Shown piece by piece: positions 46,632-56,402 of a stretch of 64,000 nt of DNA (positions are counted from its first letter, which is position 1; each line of letters starts with the position of its first letter). The notes beneath the pieces are model-generated. The model worked only from the letters and a program-made list of their open reading frames with translations. It had not been told where the DNA came from and did not search any database. The DNA comes from Mesorhizobium_G sp049840935. GTDB lineage: Bacteria > Pseudomonadota > Alphaproteobacteria > Rhizobiales > Rhizobiaceae. Location of the stretch: NCBI GenBank assembly GCA_049840935.1, contig JASGJA010000004.1, forward strand, positions 183,567 to 247,566, written 5' to 3'. Made by a program: the position numbers and the translations under genes.

Positions 46632-47279
46632 GTGGGACAACATTTTCTAGGAGCCTCTCTCGGGAAAGGCGCAATCAATTCAAAACCCCGAGCCACTTTG
46701 GATTTGATAACGTTCTGGCGACAGTCGTCGCGATATTGGTTCATAAAGAACGCCGCATTCGACTCCTTCTTTCGTGTTTCCTTTCACGACTTGGCGACCC
46801 AAGTTGTAAGCGGTAACCACGACGACTGGCTCGCTGATCCTTATGGCGCGCTCGCATTGATCCTTATGACTGATCAATACCCGCGCTGCGCGTTTCGTGG
46901 CACGGTAGAAATGTACCGTACAGACGCGCAGGCCATCCAATATGCGCGGCTGGCTCTAAAGGCGGGATACCCGAATATGGTGGAGGACAGGCTACGGCTT
47001 TTCTTCTACTTGCCTTTTACGCACTCGGAGGACCTTTCCGACCAGCGTATCTCCGTGGCTCTTATTGGAAGTTTAGGTCAGCCCTGGGCTACGAAGGCGC
47101 GCGATTTCATGGAAATCATCAACAAATTCGGCCGATTTCCTCATCGCAACGAGATGCTGGGCAGACTAAGCACGCAAGAGGAAGTCGCTTTCCTGCTATC
47201 GAAACCTGACTTTAAAAAGACGTCAGGACTGGCTTGGCAGAGCGAGATCCCCTGGACGAAGCCCAAGCATTTCAAGTGA
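46632..47279 (+). CDS. DUF924-family protein
   Basis: 215 residues from a GTG at 46632. The DUF924 pattern is complete: LDLITFW, RYWFIKNAAFDSFFRVSFHD, DPYGALALILMTDQYPRCAF, RTDAQAIQYARLALKAGY, and FFYLPFTHSEDLSDQ. The family is a TPR-like alpha-solenoid of unknown biochemical role, common in proteobacteria. 240 AT-rich bases upstream (46390-46631) hold no gene. Its end overlaps the converging TerB gene by 57 bases. Confidence 0.87.
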   Translation: MGQHFLGASLGKGAINSKPRATLDLITFWRQSSRYWFIKNAAFDSFFRVSFHDLATQVVSGNHDDWLADPYGALALILMTDQYPRCAFRGTVEMYRTDAQAIQYARLALKAGYPNMVEDRLRLFFYLPFTHSEDLSDQRISVALIGSLGQPWATKARDFMEIINKFGRFPHRNEMLGRLSTQEEVAFLLSKPDFKKTSGLAWQSEIPWTKPKHFK

Positions 47280-47657
47280 GCGCTTCATCAGCTTCAATTC
47301 GCCTTCCGCCAGCTGCGCGTCCGATTTCGCAATTTCGGCCATGTGACGCGCCAACAATTTTCTGCGCTCAACATCGAGATCGAGAAACATCTCGATTGCT
47401 TGCTCGCCATTCGTTTCATAGCCGTAGTCGTTCAGATATTCGACGACGCCATCCATACTCTCATCGCGAATGCCGAACGAATCCCGGCAAATTCGGCGCA
47501 GCGTTTCCATCTCGTCTTCGGTAGCTACACCGTCAGCAAGAATCATGCGGAAAAGCAGAAGCAGTTCGGCGGTCAGCACCGGGTCGTCCGCGACCTTGCG
47601 CACTCCGGCATCGCCCTCAAACACCGATTTGATCTGCTCAAACAATTTCAGCGCCAT
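47223..47657 (-). CDS. TerB-like (tellurite-resistance family) protein
   Basis: 144 residues from the ATG at 47657 (GGTGAG just upstream); the frame is open to 47777 but the extra part overlaps the divergent TauE promoter. A TerB/DjlA-like helical domain spans about 25-140: DPVLTAELLLLFRMILADGV, DEMETLRRICRDSFGI, RRKLLARHMAEIAKSDAQLA and EGELKLMKRSLEMLGL. The acidic residues of the helix turns may bind metal. The physiological role is unknown beyond stress association. Its tail overlaps the DUF924 gene. Confidence 0.83.
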   Translation of the reverse strand: MALKLFEQIKSVFEGDAGVRKVADDPVLTAELLLLFRMILADGVATEDEMETLRRICRDSFGIRDESMDGVVEYLNDYGYETNGEQAIEMFLDLDVERRKLLARHMAEIAKSDAQLAEGELKLMKRSLEMLGLRPGDLALPSQS

Positions 47658-47760
47658 CTCACCTTCCCCAAATCTTGGCTGATTGGTAGCGCGATTTGGC
47701 CCTTGCGCAAATGCTGTTAGCGTGTTGCAAGCGCGCACAGCTATTCCTTGTGAAACCTGC

Positions 47761-48548
47761 ATGTTCGAAATCGCCACTCAAACCGCGCTCCTGCTTGGAG
47801 TTGCCGCCTTTGTTGCGGGCTTCATCGATTCCATTGCGGGCGGCGGCGGCCTCATCAGCGTCCCTGCCTTGCTTCTCGCCGGGCTCACTCCGGTCGAAGC
47901 GCTCGGCACCAACAAATGGCAGTCGCTTTGGGGGTCCGGGATCGGCAACGCTGACATACGCTTCCAAAGGTCACGTCGATCTTCGCAAGCAATTGCCGGT
48001 CGCCGCACTGTCCGCTATCGGCGGCGCACTCGGCGCATATCTTGCCACGCGCATTCCCGGCGAATGGATGCAGGCATTTCTGCCAGTCCTGCTCATCGCC
48101 ATCGCGCTTTATTTCGCATTCAAGCCGAACATGAGCGACGTCGACCGTCACCAGCGCATCACGCCTTTTCTGTTCGGTGCGGCCGTTGTTCCATCCATCG
48201 GCTTTTATGACGGCGTTTTCGGCCCCGGCACCGGCTCGTTTTTCATGTTGGCCTTTGTCAGCCTAATGGGCTTTGGCCTGCTGAAAGCCACGGCACACAC
48301 CAAGCTTCTCAACTTCGCCTCGAACATTGGCAGCTTCGCCGTATTTCGTATTCGCGGGCGCAATCGTCTGGAAGGTGGGCTTGCTCATGGGCGCAGCGCA
48401 GTTTTGCGGCGCGCGGCTTGGCGCAACTGTTGCAATGCGCGTCGGCTCCAAGCTCATCAAGCCGATGCTGGTCACAGCCTGCGTGGCGCTTGCGATCCGC
48501 CTGTTGATCGACCCCGCAAATCCGTTACGTGTGCTGATCGGAATCTAG
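47761..48548 (+). pseudogene. TauE/SafE-family anion exporter, frame broken twice
   Basis: The reconstructed product is about 260 residues with eight membrane helices. Frame one: MFEIATQTALLLGVAAFVAG, FIDSIAGGGGLISVPALLLA, GLTPVEALGTNKWQSLWG. Frame two (after a shift near 47945): LPVAALSAIGGALGAYLATR, FDG-like GFYDGVFGPGTGSFFMLAFV. Frame three (after about 48340): FVFAGAIVWKVGLLMGAAQF, RVGSKLIKPMLVTACVALAI. The two GG/GPGTGS half-motifs are the TauE/SafE signature; members export sulfite or organosulfonates. With soeABC in the window a sulfite link is tempting but unproven. It converges with cobQ with four bases of overlap. Confidence 0.82.
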
Positions 48549-50016
48549 CGCGCCGCCGCCAGCAGAGCATCGCAATCGAGATGCCGTTCCATTTCCGCGG
48601 CTATCTCGTCCAGCGCTGCCTCCACCACCAGTCGATGATCCGTTTTGCCAGCCGTAATGCCAAGCGTGCCGAGATATTTGCGTCTAAACTCCGCAGCCTC
48701 GAACAGACCGTGCAAATAGCATCCAAACACCTTGCCATCGCCGGACACCGCACCATCGGGCACACCGTTGATACTCAGCGCAGGACGCGAGCTATCCGGC
48801 CCCGTGGTCTCGCCCAAGGTGGATTTCATAGCCCCGCAGTGGCACGTCAAAAACGGTCGAATGCGCCGTTGCGTCACGCACGGTTTTTTCCGGCTCCATC
48901 ACGGTTTCAACGTCGAGCAGAGCCGAGCCCTTCCGCCTCGCGCACATTTCCCTCGATCCCTTGCGGATCGAAAACGCGCTGCCCCAACATTTGATAGCCG
49001 CCGCATATGCCGATGATCGCCCCGCCCCGCTGGCGATGTGCCATCAGATCGGCATCCCAGCCATTCGCGCGAAATGCAGCCAGATCGGCAATCGTAGATT
49101 TTGACCCCGGCAAGATCACAAGCCCCGCTTCATCCGGCAGACGTTCGCCCGGCGGCACAAATACCACCTCCACATCATCTTCCGCGGAAAGCGGATCGAG
49201 ATCGTCGAAATTGGAGATGCGGCCAAGCATCGGCACGGCAACGATCAGTTTGCCCCTGCCCGCTCCTTTCATCCGCTCTATTGCCACCGAATCCTCCGCA
49301 GGCAGACGCGCAGCCGCGCTGAGCCAAGGCAACACGCCGAAACAAGGCCAATCGGTAAATCGCTGTATTGCCGCAATTCCGTCACTGAAAAGCGAAACGT
49401 CGCCACGAAACTTGTTGATGATATAGCCGCAGATCATCCGACGGTCTTCTTCCGGTAAGATCAGATGCGTTCCCGCAATCGACGCAATCACCCCGCCGCG
49501 ATGTATGTCACCGACCAACACCACCGGCACATCTGCCCTTGTTGCAAAGCCCATATTTGCGATGTCGCGCGGACGCAGGTTGATCTCGGCCGGCGAACCA
49601 GCTCCCTCCACCACCACCAGATCGGCCTCTGCCTTCAGCCGCCCCCACGAATCCATAACCGCGTCCATCAGTTTAGCCTTCAGCACCTGATAATCCGCTG
49701 CTCGGGCGGTGCCATACACCTTGCCCTGCACGATTATCTGCGAACCCGTATCGCTCTGCGGCTTTAACAATACGGGATTCATGTGGACGGTCGGCTCTAC
49801 GCCGCAAGCCAGCGCCTGCAACCATTGCGCGCGTCCAATCTCGCCCATCCCCTGCTCGCCGGGTATCGCAGCGACAGCGGCATTGTTCGACATGTTCTGC
49901 GGTTTGAATGGACGCACCGTCAGCCCGCGATTACGTGCAAGACTGCAAAGCCCCGCAACGAGCACGCTCTTACCGACATCCGAGCCAGTCCCCTGAAGCA
50001 TGATCGCCTTTGCCAT
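48545..50016 (-). pseudogene. cobQ: Cobyric acid synthase CobQ, frame broken near the C-terminus
   Basis: The reconstructed length is about 487 residues, the usual CobQ size. It amidates four side chains of adenosylcobyrinate a,c-diamide using glutamine and ATP. The N-terminal frame shows the P-loop MLQGTGSDVGKSVLVAGLC, RPFKPQNMSNNAAV, EIGRAQWLQALA, VVVEGAGSPAEINLR, and the glutaminase nucleophile region IIGICGGYQMLG. Past IEGNVREAEGLG, one-base corrections near 48925 and 48847 restore LLDVETVMEPEKTV, VPLRGYEIHLGETTG and GCYLHGLFEAAEFRR. No other cobalamin genes or cobalamin riboswitch are evident nearby. Confidence 0.9.
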
Positions 50017-50180
50017 CTTCAGGGCCTGTCTCTCATTTCTACTTGCAGTCGAATCGATGCACTTGCCTGCATATCGTTACTCAAATTTTGCACAGCGCCC
50101 GTGCGGCGGTTTAGATTGCGCGGTCAAAACATTGAATTACACTGCCGCGCAAGCCGTCAAATAGCATCGGGGAGGAAACG

Positions 50181-51348
50181 ATGGACGCTGCCGTCGATAC
50201 CCATTCACAACAATTCGAACTGAACGAAGATCAACGCGCAATCCAGGAGATGGCGCAGGCTTTTGCAGCAGATCGCGTCGCGCCCCATGCGCTCGAATGG
50301 GACAAGGCCAAGCATTTTCCCTCCGACGTGATCCGCGAGACAGGTCCGCTCGGGCTCGGTGGCATTTATGTGCGCGACGATGTCGGGGGTTCCGCTCTCG
50401 GTCGTCTCGATGCCGTCCTGATTTTTGAAGCGCTTTCGCAGGCGTGCCCTGCCTTCTCGTCCTTCATATCGATTCACAATATGGGCGCGTCGATGATCGA
50501 CCGCTTTGGCAGCGAGGAACAGCGCCAGCGCTACCTCCCGAAGCTCACCTCGATGGAATGGCTCGCCAGCTATTGCCTCACTGAACCGGGTTCGGGCTCA
50601 GACGCCGCAGCACTCAAAGCGCGCGCCGTGCGCGACGGCGACAATTATGTGTTGAACGGGGCGAAGCAGTTCATCTCCGGCGCAGGCGATAGCGACCTTT
50701 ATGTCTGCATGGTGCGCACGAGGTCAGGATGGCCCGAAGGGTATTTCCACCCTCGTCGTCGAAAACGGAACGCCGGGTCTTTCCTTTGGCGCTAACGAAC
50801 ACAAGATGGGCTGGCACATGCAGTCCACTCGTACGGTCAATTTTCAGGATTGCGTAGTTCCCGCAGCAAATCGCCTCTCTGACGAAGGCGCAGGCTTCGG
50901 CATCGCAATGTCCGGCCTTGACGGCGGTCGTCTCAACATTGCCGCCTGCTCGCTTGGCGGCGCGCAAGCCGCACTCGACAAGGCGCTCGCTTACACCGCA
51001 GACCGCAAGGCATTCGGTCAGTCGATCAATCAGTTTCAAGCTCTCCAGTTCCGCCTTGCGGACATGGAAACTGAACTGCAAGCGGCGCGGGTGTTCCTTT
51101 ATACCGCCGCTGCAAAGCTCGACCGTAAGGCGCCTGACGCCTCGAAATGGTCGGCGATGGCGAAGCGTTTCGTCACGGATACCGGCTTCAAGGTCGCCAA
51201 CGACGCGCTGCAATTGCTCGGCGGCTATGGCTACCTTCACGACTATGGGATCGAGAAATTGGTTCGCGATCTTCGCGTTCACCAAATTCTCGAAGGCACC
51301 AACGAAATCATGCGTGTGATTGTCGCCCGTCATTTGATCGGGCGCTAA
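50181..51348 (+). pseudogene. Acyl-CoA dehydrogenase (isobutyryl-CoA type), one frame shift
   Basis: The reconstructed length is about 388 residues, standard for the family. First frame: EDQRAIQEMAQAFAADRVAP, GLGGIYVRDDVGGSALGRLD, SYCLTEPGSGSDAAALKARA, NGAKQFISGAGDSDLYVCMV. After removing one base near 50728 the second frame continues QDGPKGISTLVVENGTPGLS, NIAACSLGGAQAALDKAL, YTADRKAFGQSINQFQALQF, and the catalytic Glu in HQILEGTNEIMRVIVARHLI. It lies 24 bases before mmsB, so it most likely oxidises isobutyryl-CoA (valine pathway) with FAD. A general short-chain enzyme is the alternative. Confidence 0.87.
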
Positions 51349-51372
51349 GCAGTTTTGGCAGGGAGAACCAGC

Positions 51373-52261
51373 ATGACCACCATCGCATTCATCGGCCTCG
51401 GCAATATGGGCAACCCCATGGCTGCCAATCTGGTCAAGGCCGGTCACACGGTCCACGGCTTCGACCTCCTGCCGGAAAACCTCAAGACTGCCAGCGAGCA
51501 TGGCATCACTGTGATGGCAAGCGCTGCAGCAGCCGTTAAAGACGCCGATGTTGTGGTAACGATGCTACCAGCGGGCAAGCATGTCATCGCGGTGTATGAA
51601 GAACTCGCGACCAAGGCAAAGAAGGGTGCGCTTTTCATCGATTCCTCAACTATCGATGTTGATTCCGCTCGTCGCGCCCATTCCATCGCGACCGGCGCGG
51701 GCCATCTCAGCGTCGACGCGCCTGTTTCCGGCGGCACGGGCGGCGCGGCGGCGGGCACCCTCACCTTCATGGCGGGCGGTTCAAAAGACGCCTTCGCCAA
51801 GGCTGAGCCGATCTTGAAGCCGATGGCTGGCCGTATCGTTCATTGCGGAGACGCTGGTGCCGGTCAGGCCGCCAAGATCTGCAACAATATGATCCTCGGC
51901 ATTTCAATGATCGCCGTGGGCGAGGCTTTTGTTCTTGGCTGAAAAGCTCGGCCTGTCGCATCAGGCGCTTTTCGACGTGGCGTCCACCTCGTCAGGCCGT
52001 TGCTGGTCGCTGGATACCTATTGCCCGGTTCCGGGTCCGGTTCCCACCTCGCCTGCAAACCGCGATTATCAGCCCGGTTTTGCAGCTGCGTTCATGCTGA
52101 AAGACCTCAAGCTGGCCCAGGAAGCCGCTCAATCCGCTGGCGCGATTACCCCGCTTGGCGCAGAAGCCACACAGCTTTACAGCTTGTTCAACGCGCTCGG
52201 TCACGGCGGCACGGATTTTTCAGGCATCATTCGCTTCTTGCGCGGCGATGTGAGCCAATAA
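51373..52261 (+). pseudogene. mmsB: 3-Hydroxyisobutyrate dehydrogenase MmsB, one frame shift
   Basis: About 296 residues when read through. It oxidises 3-hydroxyisobutyrate to methylmalonate semialdehyde with NAD in valine breakdown. From the ATG at 51373: Rossmann motif IAFIGLGNMGNPMAANLVKA, substrate motif DAPVSGGTGGAAAGTLTFMA, catalytic Lys in GAGQAAKICNNMILG. The first frame stops at GEAFVLG; removing one G near 51938 gives VLAEKLGLSHQALFDVASTS and runs to 52261 (AFMLKDLKLAQEAAQSAGA). It forms an operon with the acyl-CoA dehydrogenase. Confidence 0.93.
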
Positions 52262-52329
52262 GCGCCACCTCAAAAAAATCGAACAAAATCGCGTAATTAA
52301 GCTTTGCTTAAGCACTTACTAACCGCGCG

Positions 52330-52490
52330 GTAACGATGTTGCCTTAGAAGGGTGTGCAAGGCGGTCGTCGCATCTGCCTGGCGCTCCGGATCAGGTCTCG
52401 CGTACCGGAGCCAAAAGGTTCACTGCGTGTGTATGTGTGGCCATGCGTAATTTTGGCAAGACCGCGCTCCAAAGGCGCGGTTTTTGCTTT
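52330..52490 (+). ncRNA. Candidate small RNA
   Basis: This 440-base gap between mmsB and the next gene contains a GC-rich, non-coding stretch: an inverted repeat CTCCGG...CCGGAG (about 52383-52409), then a perfect rho-independent terminator at 52461-52485. An AT-rich segment with a palindrome (TTAAGCTTTGCTTAA, near 52297-52311) lies upstream, as a promoter region might. A transcript of roughly 130-160 bases would fit. No known RNA family was recognised. Confidence 0.35.
52461..52485 (+). terminator. Intrinsic terminator
   Basis: Stem ACCGCGC (52461-52467) and GCGCGGT (52475-52481) with a 7-base loop, the final T continuing into TTTTT (52481-52485). It is 200 bases past mmsB and could end the mmsB operon or the candidate small RNA. 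Confidence 0.8.
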
Positions 52491-52530
52491 CCAGGCCAGA
52501 GCGAAAGCTTTTCTCAAGGGTTCAAAAGAA

Positions 52531-52566
52531 AAAAGCCCGCTTACCTCTCGGTAAACAAGGCTTTTT
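52531..52566. terminator. Bidirectional terminator-like hairpin
   Basis: Outer stem AAAAGCC (52531-52537) pairs with GGCTTTT (52559-52565), and an inner stem TTACC/GGTAA (52541-52545 with 52550-52554) lies inside. It is preceded by an A-run and followed by a T-run, so it can act on either strand, ending the gene on the minus strand (52700-53050) or transcripts from the left. Confidence 0.65.
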
Positions 52567-52699
52567 GGACGCCCCTAGGTGCCCACCCGACATCCATATT
52601 GATTTGATACGCCCGTGTCGCGATTTGCACAATCGGCGTCGCAATCACTTTGCTTGGGTTGACTGAAACAGTCCGTTACAGCCGATCTATTCAATACAG

Positions 52700-53050
52700 T
52701 TAAACAGACTTCGATAATCGACGGTAATTGGATCGCACCCGCTTGCTGGCAGGCTTCAGCGCCGCATTCACGGCTTTCTCCGCCAAACCGCTACTCATGA
52801 TCGAAGGCTTGCGCCCCGCCATCACTTCCGGCCAAAACGACAGCATGGCCGTCGCATAGGTCGTTTGCGCGGCCATAGCGCCCTCTACAAAGGCCGCGAA
52901 CTTCTCCGCTCCGGCCTTTATCGTTTCGGTTGGCAGCGCTCCGGGGTTGCTGGCCTCCGCCGACATCAGCGGCAAGCGCATCATTGCGACCATCGGCGCA
53001 AACATCAGGTCTGCGCCGGTTACTGCGGTTCTGCGCTTGCGCTTTGCCAT
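52700..53050 (-). CDS. Conserved-type small helical protein, unknown
   Basis: 116 residues. A basic N-terminus (MAKRKRRTAV) is followed by predominantly helical sequence (PMVAMMRLPLMSAEA, AEKFAAFVEGAMAAQTTYAT, FWPEVMAGRKP) and a basic C-terminus (KRVRSNYRRLSKSV). The amphipathic helices and charged ends resemble phasin-like or nucleoid-type small proteins of rhizobia, but no family signature is certain. It lies 40 bases upstream of the aminotransferase gene end on the same strand. Confidence 0.6.
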   Translation of the reverse strand: MAKRKRRTAVTGADLMFAPMVAMMRLPLMSAEASNPGALPTETIKAGAEKFAAFVEGAMAAQTTYATAMLSFWPEVMAGRKPSIMSSGLAEKAVNAALKPASKRVRSNYRRLSKSV

Positions 53051-53089
53051 TGGTATCTTTCCCGAAAAGCCTAACAGCTCCTCCCGCTG

Positions 53090-54478
53090 TCAGGATGCAG
53101 GCTTAAGGTCGGTCAGCGCAAGGTCCAATGCCCTTAAAATTCGTTCGCACGCCAAATCGATCGTGTCGCGTGTCCAGATCAGCGGTGGCGACAGGATCAT
53201 GGAATCGCCTGTGGCACGTAGCATCATAGCCGTTCGCAATCGCATAGATCCCGCACCACTACAGCGGCGCTACCAACCGGCTCGAATCTAGCACCGCGTA
53301 GCCTTATCGGAAACGATTTCGATTGCAGCCCATCATTCCGACTAGAGCGCGTTTCCCCCACGAGCGGATGCGGCGCAACTCGCTCCCGCAACGCTTGGGC
53401 AAAATACGGCCCGGTATCGTCGCGCACGCGCTCGACCAACCCTTCCTGTTCGATAATTTCCAGGTTTCGCAATCCTACCGGCGCAGCACACAGGATGCCC
53501 CGAATACGTATAGCCGTGGTAAAATTCTCCACCCTTTTCGACAAATGTTGACGCGATCCTGTCGCCCACCAGCAGCGCAGAGAGCGGCAGATAGCCCGAT
53601 GTCAGCGCCTTCGCGGTCGTGATCGTATCTGGCTCCACACCAAACGTTTCGGCTGCAAACCAGTTCCCCGTGCGGCCATAACCCGTAATCACCTCGTCTA
53701 ACATCAGCAGCACATCGTATTTGCGGCAGATGCGTTGCACTTCCGGCCAATAGCTTGTGGGCGGAATTTTCACGCCCCCTGCTCCCATCACAGGCTCGCC
53801 GATAAAGGCTGCAACCTTGTCCGGCCCCGCTTCAAGGATAGCGTCCTCCACAGCCTTCGCCGCGCGCAGGCCAAAATCGTGATCGCTCTCGCCCGGCAGC
53901 GCTAGTTCAAACGCATATGGCATCATCACATGCACAATGTTCGGAACTGCCCCGCCAAGTTGGCCGTGCATGCCTTCCATCCCGCCAAGCGATGTACCCG
54001 CAACGGTAGAGCCATGATAGGCGTTCTTGCGTGAGATGATCCGGTTCTTTTCCGGCTTTCCTTCCAGCGCCCAATAGTGCCGCACGATTTGCAGCGCCGT
54101 ATCATTGGACTCCGATCCCGAGGAACCAAAGAACACCTGATTGATGTGCTTTGGTGCCAACGACGCGATCTTCTGTGCCAACAACGCTGCCGTCGGAACC
54201 GTGCATTTAAAGAAGGAATTGTAATATGGCAGCTCCTTCATCTGCTCGGCAGCTACCTCGGCCAGCTCATCGCGGCCATAGCCGACATTAACGCACCAAA
54301 GCCCCGCCATACCGTCGAGGATTTCATTGCCCTCGCTGTCGTAGATGAACGGCCCCTTGGCGTGTGTGATCATGCGCGTTCCCGCGCCGCGCAAATCCTT
54401 GTGGTCGGTGAAAGGATGTAGATGATGCGCAGCATCGATCTGCTGAAGCTGCTTCAGCGAATAATTCTGATAGGTCAT
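53090..54478 (-). pseudogene. Class III aminotransferase (omega-amino acid:pyruvate type), frame broken
   Basis: The reconstructed length is about 460 residues. The first frame, from the ATG at 54478, is long and well conserved: LHPFTDHKDLRGAGTRMITH, YDSEGNEILDGMAGLWCVNV, FFGSSGSESNDTALQIVRHY, NAYHGSTVAGTSLGGMEGMH, IGEPVMGAGGV, LLMLDEVITGYGRTG, and the PLP lysine in ITTAKALTSGYLPLSALLV. It then shifts near 53490 into LRNLEIIEQEGLVERVRDDT, and further shifts near 53330 and 53230 lead to RATGDSMILSPPLIWTRD and a stop at 53090. It transfers amino groups from omega-amino acids (for example beta-alanine or polyamines) to pyruvate. Confidence 0.87.
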
Positions 54479-54791
54479 AGGCTTATCCTCAAAAGTTGAA
54501 TCGATCCGGCAGATGCCGGGACGAACTCAACCGCGAGGCGGCGAATAACCAATGCGCGCGCATAGTCGCAGCAATTCCGCATGACGCGTCACGGAAGACG
54601 GCGTCACGGCGATAGCAAGCTGCGCGCGGTTGCTTTTCATACCTCCCAGCATAGCCGAGCGGAACGCCGCCCTGCAAGCGCTCCAGTACGTCCGCTATGT
54701 CGCTTCCTTCATGCTTTGCGTCGCCGCGCCCGTAACCACCGACTTTGCAGCGCTGCAAGATGCTGCCAGAATCCGAACTGTGAGTGTAGGC
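54479..54791. other. Divergent intergenic region, aminotransferase / mttB
   Basis: 313 bases between the two divergent starts. Frames are open on both strands (for example minus 54489-54758 and plus from 54630), but they have no ribosome site and no recognisable protein features. A pair of related 10-mers CATGACGCGT and CACGGAAGAC... is not convincing as an operator. I see no gene here. Confidence 0.5.
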
Positions 54792-56366
54792 ATGAACGCC
54801 GCCGTTGAAGCCATTGACCCCCTTCTTCCTCCCGAGCGCTCACGGCGTGGGGGCCGTGCAGGCAAGCGTCCCAGCAGTTCCAGCTTTGAACAGCCCCCGT
54901 TTCGCCAGCTTCGCGTTCCTTTTGCTCCCACAAAGCTCATCTCCGACGACGAACTGGAATCCATTCACCTCGCCTCGCTGCGTGTTCTGAAAGAAATCGG
55001 CGTAGAAGTGCTGCACGATGGGGCGCGCGAGATAATGCGGCAGGCGGGGGCTGATTTGCAGCCAGGTTCACAGCGCGTGCGCTTCGACCCGAACCTAATC
55101 CTCGAATACATCGCGTATTGTCCGCCGGAGGTCACGCTTCACGCGCGCAACCCCGAACATAATGTGCGTTTTGGGGGGAATAACATCGTGTTTGCGCAGA
55201 TGGCTTCCGCGCCGAATTGCTCTGATACAGATCGCGGTCGTCGCGCCGGAAACCAGCAAGATTTCCGAAACCTCGTAAAGCTTGGCCAGATGCACAATAT
55301 CCTGCATCTTTCCGGTGGCTATCCGGTCGAACCGATCGACATTCACCCTTCCGTCCGCCACCTCGAATGCCTGTTCGATTTCGCGACGCTCACCGACAAG
55401 GTTTTTCACTGCTATTCGCTGGGCAAAGAGCGCAATCTGGACGGCATGGAAATCGCCCGGATTGCCCGCGGTGTTTCGCCAGAGCAGTTCGCAAAAGAGC
55501 CATCGATCCTCACCATCATCAACACCAACTCGCCGCTAAAGCTGGATATTCCCATGATGGAAGGCATCATCCAGATGGCCTCGCATGGTCAGTTGGTTGT
55601 TGTGACCCCATTCACGCTTTCCGGCGCTATGGCCCCCGTCACCATTGCTGGCGCGCTCGTTCAACAAAACGCGGAAGCGTTGGTCGGCATCGCCTTTGCC
55701 CAGATGGTTCGCAAGGGTGCGCCGGTTGGCTATGGCGGTTTTACCTCCAACGTCGATATGAAATCCGGCGCGCCCGCCTTCGGCACCCCGGAATATATGA
55801 AGGCGCAGCTTGTGGGCGGGCAATTGGCACGCCGCTACAACATCCCCTACCGCACCTCGAATGTCTGCGCGGCCAACACTGTCGATGCGCAGGCCGCATA
55901 CGAAAGCGTGTTTTCGTTGTGGGGCTGTGTTCAGGGCGGCGGCAACTTCATCAAGCACGCCGCAGGCTGGCTCGAAGGCGGCCTCACCTGTTCATATGAG
56001 AAAACCATTCTCGACATCGACCTCCTGCAAATGGTGGCCGAATTCCTCACACCGCTCGACCTGTCGGAAGACGCGCTGGCAATCGACGCCATTCGCGACG
56101 TTGGCCCCGGCGGCCACTTCTTCGGCACACCACACACACAGGCGCGCTACAAAACGGCGTTCTACCAGCCGATCCTGTCCGACTGGCGCAACTACGAAAC
56201 ATGGGCGGAAGCAGGCAGCCCTACTGCGATCCAAAAAGCAAATCGCATCTGGAAAGAGCGGCTAGCCATGTACGAAGCCCCGCCGCTCGACCCCGCCATA
56301 CGCGAAGAACTGGAAGCCTTCGTCGCCCGCCGCAAGGCCGAAGGCGGCGCGCCAACCGACTTCTAA
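54792..56366 (+). CDS. Trimethylamine-methyltransferase-family (MttB-like) protein, non-pyrrolysine
   Basis: 524 residues from the ATG at 54792 (the frame is open from 54630, but upstream is not coding-like). A TIM-barrel corrinoid-dependent methyltransferase family: LASLRVLKEIGVEVLHDGAR, VRFGGNNIVFAQMASAPNCS, DIHPSVRHLECLFDFATLTD, EPSILTIINTNSPLKLDIPM, HGQLVVVTPFTLSGAMAPVT, GGFTSNVDMKSGAPAFGTPE. No in-frame amber codon is used, so this is not a pyrrolysine enzyme; characterised non-Pyl members demethylate glycine betaine or related quaternary amines. The next gene encodes a dimethylglycine-dehydrogenase-like protein, supporting betaine breakdown. A corrinoid protein is not in the window. Confidence 0.9.
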   Translation: MNAAVEAIDPLLPPERSRRGGRAGKRPSSSSFEQPPFRQLRVPFAPTKLISDDELESIHLASLRVLKEIGVEVLHDGAREIMRQAGADLQPGSQRVRFDPNLILEYIAYCPPEVTLHARNPEHNVRFGGNNIVFAQMASAPNCSDTDRGRRAGNQQDFRNLVKLGQMHNILHLSGGYPVEPIDIHPSVRHLECLFDFATLTDKVFHCYSLGKERNLDGMEIARIARGVSPEQFAKEPSILTIINTNSPLKLDIPMMEGIIQMASHGQLVVVTPFTLSGAMAPVTIAGALVQQNAEALVGIAFAQMVRKGAPVGYGGFTSNVDMKSGAPAFGTPEYMKAQLVGGQLARRYNIPYRTSNVCAANTVDAQAAYESVFSLWGCVQGGGNFIKHAAGWLEGGLTCSYEKTILDIDLLQMVAEFLTPLDLSEDALAIDAIRDVGPGGHFFGTPHTQARYKTAFYQPILSDWRNYETWAEAGSPTAIQKANRIWKERLAMYEAPPLDPAIREELEAFVARRKAEGGAPTDF

Positions 56367-56402
56367 ACCTGATTCAAACTCCTTGAAAATGGGCCTATCC
56401 GC

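Noticed and set aside
50017..50180. Cobalamin riboswitch upstream of cobQ
   Set aside because: The 164 bases show no B12-box-like conserved core or suitable length.
54489..54758. 89-codon minus-strand frame upstream of mttB
   Set aside because: No ribosome site or family features; it lies in the divergent control region.
54792..56366. Pyrrolysine-containing MttB
   Set aside because: The open frame is continuous without an internal amber codon, so it belongs to the non-pyrrolysine branch.
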